Assembly (NCBI GenBank): GCA_030762175.1 | Contig: CM060841.1 | Location: 8,184,501 to 8,248,500 of the forward strand | Source of the DNA: Metallyticus violacea | Taxonomy: Eukaryota > Arthropoda > Insecta > Mantodea > Metallyticidae | DNA length: 64,000 nt | Direction of reading: 5' to 3' | Part shown: positions 59,616 through 64,000 of the stretch, in pieces | Numbering within the stretch: the stretch's first letter is position 1 | How the letters are laid out: the number at the start of each line of letters is the position of its first letter | Notes under the pieces: generated by a model | Seen by the model: only the letters and a program-made list of their open reading frames with translations | Told to the model about the DNA's origin: nothing | The model's database searches: none | Position numbers and translations under genes: made by a program

Positions 59616-61884
59616 CGAGGGTAGTCCCATAAATTTCCGACCCTGCCGATAAGGGTTATGGTCTTCACAAAACCATTATCAGGTGTCATGCCTTATCTGT
59701 TAAGTAAATAATGGCAGTTGTAACTTCCGCTCCGTTGTGTTCAGTTGTTCGGATATACTTACATAAAGAAGGCTATGTGTAGAAGAGTGTGACATGTTCA
59801 AAATGGAGTGTCGATCTGTTATTAAGTTCTTCACAAAAGAAGGACCTACTACAAATGAAATTACACAGCGATTGGACGGTGTATATGGGGAAGCATCCCT
59901 CTCATATTCTACCGTAAAAGAATGGGCCAAACTTTTTCGAATGGGACGAGAAAGCATTGAAGATGAAGAGCATGCAGGTCGGCCCTTGGAGGTGCTCACT
60001 CCTGAAAACGTCGCTCTTGTGGAAGGAGAAATTATGCAAGACCGGCAGTTCAAAGTTACAGAAATAGCAGCAAGGTTGGGCTCTTCTAGTAGTAATGGAC
60101 GTTTTATTGTACGATTTTAGGACACACTCAAATAAATACATCTGTCGCATGGGCCTTACGGCAGTACATGCTTTTAGCAATCCTTATAGCAATCAAAAGG
60201 GCCATACTCATACATACATACGTACATACATATATGCATACATATATAAACATACATACATCCATACATATACATACATACATATCTACATGCATACATA
60301 CAAATATACAAATACTTCGATACATTTAAGTTTTCAATTAATAATTTAAATACAAATACATAGACATGAATGAAACCCTTACTCTTGAGCCCCTTCCCTT
60401 TATTCACACACCCTCTCCATCCCCCCTTTTCATTATGGCCATTAACGTCCGTTGTCGAGTCTTCTGTAGAAAGATTCCCAAATTGTGTATCTCGCATGCA
60501 CCAACATTCCCGGCATATGTTCGAATTTCTATTGGAATTCAGAAATTGCGGCGATAAATGTTCATTTCTTGAAATCTCCGTTTCCCTGCATTCTGCCAAA
60601 ATATGCCTCCAGGTATGACTTTCTCCGCACAATGGGCAAATTATTTTCCCGAAAGCATTAACTGTTTTGTTTCCTTTCCAAGCCCCTAATCTGAACCATG
60701 CGAGACAACTTCTTTCTTCTTTGCCACAGATATCTAAATAATTCCCCCTTCCCCACACCGGATGTGTTTGAGCCTGCAGGTTAAGCGATACTTTTACTAC
60801 GCATTGAGACAAAATATTTTGTCTATCTATACCTCGCAAATGTCTATTAAATATTTTCCAACTATTTCGTGTAATGTTCTCTCCCCTTAACCAGATATAC
60901 CCCAATCCAATTTTGTCTAAACCTTTCCTTATTTTTGATGCCCATCCCCTATCGACTCCTCTTCCCTTATTTGCTCCCTTAGGCAGACTACCCGAAGAAA
61001 GGCTTGATTCCCTCGTATTATCCTTAACCAGTAATTAATTGTTCTTATAATTTAAATTCACCCTTTCGTTAGATAAACCAAACTCTTTAAGAACTCACAA
61101 TATGCTGTACCCTTCCCTATTAGTAGCAACCTTTTAAGGAAATGTGTTTGTACCTGATTAAGTTCCTCGGTGTTCTCTCACCCCCAAATTTCGGCCTCGT
61201 ACGCCATAGTTGATCTTACAACTATCCGGTACACCATCTCCATTTGGGTTCTTCTAAAACAACAGTCCTTCGAATTATTCATGAGCATTTAAACATGAAT
61301 AAGATTAATACCTGTACTTCTTTCCTTAGTCCAAAAGCAGCAACGAGTCATTTGTTATCAGGAATTTTTGGACCTCTGCCATGGCAACGAGAGAGAAGTT
61401 CTGCAAACCATTGTTACAGGAGATGAAACTATGGTCCTCTACTATGATCCCTTGTCCAAAAAAGAATCAATGGTGTGACGTAAATCTGGCGAAGTACCGC
61501 CTCTAAAGGCCAATGTCACTCAGTCAACCAAGAAGATCATGGCACAATCTTTTGAGACTCTTTTGTTGCAAAGGAAGCAGAGAATAAATGTGACTTCAAG
61601 AAGATCGACTATCCATCCTACAGCCCAGATCTAGCTCCCAGTGACCATTTCCTCTTCTCATAACAAAGAAGGATCTTCGAGGAAGGAAATTTACTGTGAC
61701 GAAGAAGTAATGGATGCTGTTTATGCCCATTTTGCAGACAAGACTTCTGACTATTGGGGGGGGGGGGGTATTGAAATGTTAATTCAAAGAGGTGAGAAGT
61801 ATTTTGCAAAAAAGTGAAATATAGTTTCTGTCTTTATCATGCCTAGAAAATGGTTAGGTGGGAAACTAATGGACCTACCCTTGT
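59616..61884 (+). mobile_element. mariner copy 3, split by a nested LINE
   Basis: Mariner of the same family as 8677-9934, plus orientation, between TA dinucleotides (59614-59615 and 61885-61886). The ends are cgagggtagtcccataaatt and, reverse-complemented, caagggtaggtccattagtt. The transposase starts at 59794 (MFKMECRSVIKFFTKEGPTT) and is open through the first HTH and linker to VTEIAARLGSS at about 60084. A LINE then interrupts it (60089-61243). After the LINE the frame resumes (VLRIIHEHLNMNKINT) and passes the first-Asp block. It has lost the second-Asp block by deletion near 61557. The rest is a third block SPDLAPSDHFLF (Asp kept) and a G11 run near 61758. Removing the insertion would still leave stops and the deletion. 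Confidence 0.95.
60089..61243 (-). mobile_element. Nested 5'-truncated LINE with 13-bp target duplication
   Basis: A non-LTR retrotransposon 3' part of about 1155 bp inserted in mariner copy 3. Target repeats ttgggctcttcta (60076-60088) and ttgggttcttcta (61244-61256) differ by one base. Reading on the minus strand from the 5' side: a post-RT region (ENTEELNQVQTHFLKRLL, YWLRIIRGNQAFL), with stops. Then a 243-codon open frame (60905-60174) holds ENITRNSWKIFNRHLRGI, CLAWFRLGAWKG and CPLCGESHTWRHILAECRET, a C-x2-C-x6-H-x4-C zinc knuckle. The frame then runs into a TACA/TATG microsatellite (about 60205-60310) inside the 3' untranslated region and so overstates the protein. The RT active site is not included. 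Confidence 0.93.
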
Positions 61885-61886
61885 AT

Positions 61887-62715
61887 ATCCTTTTTAAACT
61901 ACAGTTTTAAGGCAAGAATCTTGTCTTCTCTTATTCCTAAGCTAGAAGTGGACAGCATTTCTCTGGAAGCAACGTCTACTATTTCTCTGCTCTCACGCAA
62001 AGTAAACAGCAAGGAAAACAAAACACAACAGTAAACTACCTTGCTGTGCTGTGACCGCAGCAGTGGCGTGCATGTTACAGAAGTAGTAATGTACCTAATA
62101 TACAAGTAAAATTAGTTATCTTTGTTTTCTTAAGTGATTAAAACAACTTAATATTTAAACTAGGTATATGCCATTATTGCCAATTCTTTGTGAGCATGCT
62201 GTCAGATAGTGTTTTATTTCCCTCTGCTGCTACAACATACCTACCCGTTTTAAGTACATTTAATATCTACCCTTCGAACGATTTGGACGAAGAGAGATGT
62301 CGTAAACGAGCTGTGTTCATCTATTGTTTCTTGGTATTCAGGGTGAAATTAAAGATCAGGAGAAAAATCCAGCTAGCTCATCCTCGCAGTTGGGGATCTA
62401 ATTTCAAACAAGATTTTAAATAGTCTATGTACTTCTCAAACCACAACTATGGTCTGAACCCGTTATATGTTTATCGGTTTAGAAAATCTAGCATTTTTCG
62501 TTCAGAAATACCAAAATTTAATATAAAATATTTCGATTTTACAACAGATTACTGGAATTTAAATATAAGACCACACTGGATGACGGGGAGAATTTTATTT
62601 ACATTGACAGCGATTAATTTTCACTTTTAATTTTTAATTTTGAAGAAGTGAAGCAAATGATCTAACTAAAAATAAACAACTTAATAGTGCAAACAACTTT
62701 ATATTAGGTGTTTCA
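61887..62715. other. Unassigned AT-rich gap
   Basis: Nothing recognised. Confidence 0.45.
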
Positions 62716-63017
62716 ATTGCAATTACTTTTTTTTTTTTTAATGATTTATTTACGGACGCTCTTTAACAGTTCAGGTCATCAGCGTCCCATTCAACTCCGG
62801 GCGTGAAACGGCCGACAAATTTTGCTCAGAGGCCTCTCTTTCAGGCTTGAGGTTCTTTTTCGTGCCGTAAATGTACGACACGGGACCCACGGCTTTACTT
62901 CCCTTCCAAAGGAAGCCATACTTAGGATTTTTACGCCCGAAAAAATCCATCGGTCCTGGCCGGGTTCGAACCCGCGTATGGTAACCACTACACCACCAGG
63001 ACCGACATTGCAATTAC
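62716..63017 (-). repeat. SINE-A full-length copy with 11-bp target duplication
   Basis: Reverse SINE-A at 62727-63006 with a T-run tail, the complete body and a complete tRNA-like head (ggttcgaacccgc for box B; ggtaaccactacaccacc for box A). The acceptor-like stem ends are present (ggtcctgg and ccaggacc). Perfect target repeats attgcaattac lie at 62716-62726 and 63007-63017. It is the best reference for the family. The minus frames of 65 and 80 codons are not genes. Confidence 0.96.
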
Positions 63018-64000
63018 GCTAGATCTAAAACTTTATGGCATATGAAGAAAACACTGAGTGAATGGAAACTCGGTACATCAGAGCCCAGTTGTTGAGTTTT
63101 TAAGAAGACACTTGTTCTATACTGGAGAGAAATAATTTGTGCTCAATATAGGTTCCGTTTATTGCGTAGAGAAACCACTCAACCTGGGTACTTGTGACAT
63201 TTCAAGCACACACGAATTGTTACAGAGTAACACATAAGTCAGTCAGTTGACAAAAGTGCATTATTGTTTTCATTTATAAAACTAGAGTCATATAGCTCCA
63301 ACATTTATTAAAGCTGCAACAATATGTTACTTGCTAGCCTAGGTTATATGTTCAAACTGCCTTTTGTTGTTGTTATTCTTATCCTTTAACGTTCAGCCAT
63401 TTGGAAGGTCTATCCAGATGATGAATGGATGTTACATGAAGTCGAAAATAAGTACAGACACTTTGGTGTCTAAAATTCCTACATTTACTTTTACAGGGCA
63501 AGGGAAAATTCTGGAAAAAATACGTTATCCATGCTATATGTCCTGATCAAGTTTGGCGCTCTAGCTACAAGCTAAAGACTCTAAAAGTGTCTTTCCTTTC
63601 CAATGCAAGAATAACATTTAACGAATACACAAATACGACTTCTTGGAGTGTAGAATGTGACATTCTGATCCTTTAAATGTTTTACATCGGAAATATTCTG
63701 TATACCGGCTAACGAAGAAATCCTTCAAAGGTGGTTCTTGTATTATTTCATCCGTCGAAACGTTTCGTTCAAAACGTTCCCAAAAATCTATTCATAATGA
63801 GACAGTGCACTATCATGTTGCTTTATTAGATTCTCTCCAAATGATTGAAGATGTTAAAAAACTCGTTGTTTTCCTGTTCGTTGACCATTTCAGAATTAAC
63901 AAACGTCCAATGAGCGCATAAATTCTCACCCCCTAAAGTCTGCTTGAAGACTTACTTCCTTTAGCATCTCTACAAGATCCCATTAAAAACACGCCGTGCT
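63018..64000. other. Unassigned end of window
   Basis: AT-rich, short frames only, nothing recognised. Confidence 0.45.

Noticed and set aside
60095..60349. Frames rich in His/Thr/Tyr/Ile and the C-terminal 50-60 residues of the 243-codon minus frame
   Set aside because: They are read through the TACA/TATG array; the real LINE coding part ends before it.

Overview
The window looks like non-coding nuclear DNA of an arthropod, most likely an insect. It is AT-rich, has long microsatellites and homopolymer runs, and is packed with decayed mariner/Tc1 transposases, tRNA-derived SINEs and 5'-truncated LINEs. I found no host protein gene with exon structure and no bacterial-type operon. A cockroach/termite-like genome is my guess from the style of the SINEs and of the Tc1-like transposases, but no diagnostic gene fixes the species. 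The stretch is best read as intergenic DNA or the inside of a very long intron. The one hint for an intron is a strong juxtaposed 3'/5' splice-site (ratchet-like) motif near 34,846 on the plus strand.

Layout. 0-5.5 kb: end of a mariner fused to a SINE-A piece, two SINE-B copies, and unassigned DNA. 5.5-10 kb: a Tc1/mariner transposase relic, a GC-balanced block without recognisable repeats, and a full-length dead mariner with both inverted repeats. 10-22 kb: SINE-B fragments, two SINE-C copies, a LINE 3' end with an internal TATG array, a foldback built from the 5' end of a transposon, a diverged direct duplication, a hairpin element, a LINE RNase H fragment and a hAT/CGGBP1-like relic. 22.7-29.2 kb: a large inverted repeat whose arms carry about six or seven tandem units of roughly 145-155 bp each, with later SINE insertions. 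29-40 kb: mostly unassigned AT-rich DNA, a mariner relic, the ratchet-like site, two SINE-A copies and one unrecognised reading frame. 40-55 kb: three deletion derivatives of one DD41D Tc1-like family, other transposase relics, LINE fragments and SINEs. 55-64 kb: unassigned DNA, SINEs, and a mariner split by a nested LINE with a 13-bp target duplication.

The parts interact only as mobile elements. SINE-A, SINE-B and SINE-C have tRNA-like heads and probably depended on LINE machinery, since several copies are 5'-truncated and flanked by 10-13 bp target duplications. The mariner/Tc1 relics mark TA sites, and most have lost at least one catalytic acidic residue through frameshift or internal deletion. 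All copy counts and periods were made by eye; no alignment or database search was run.
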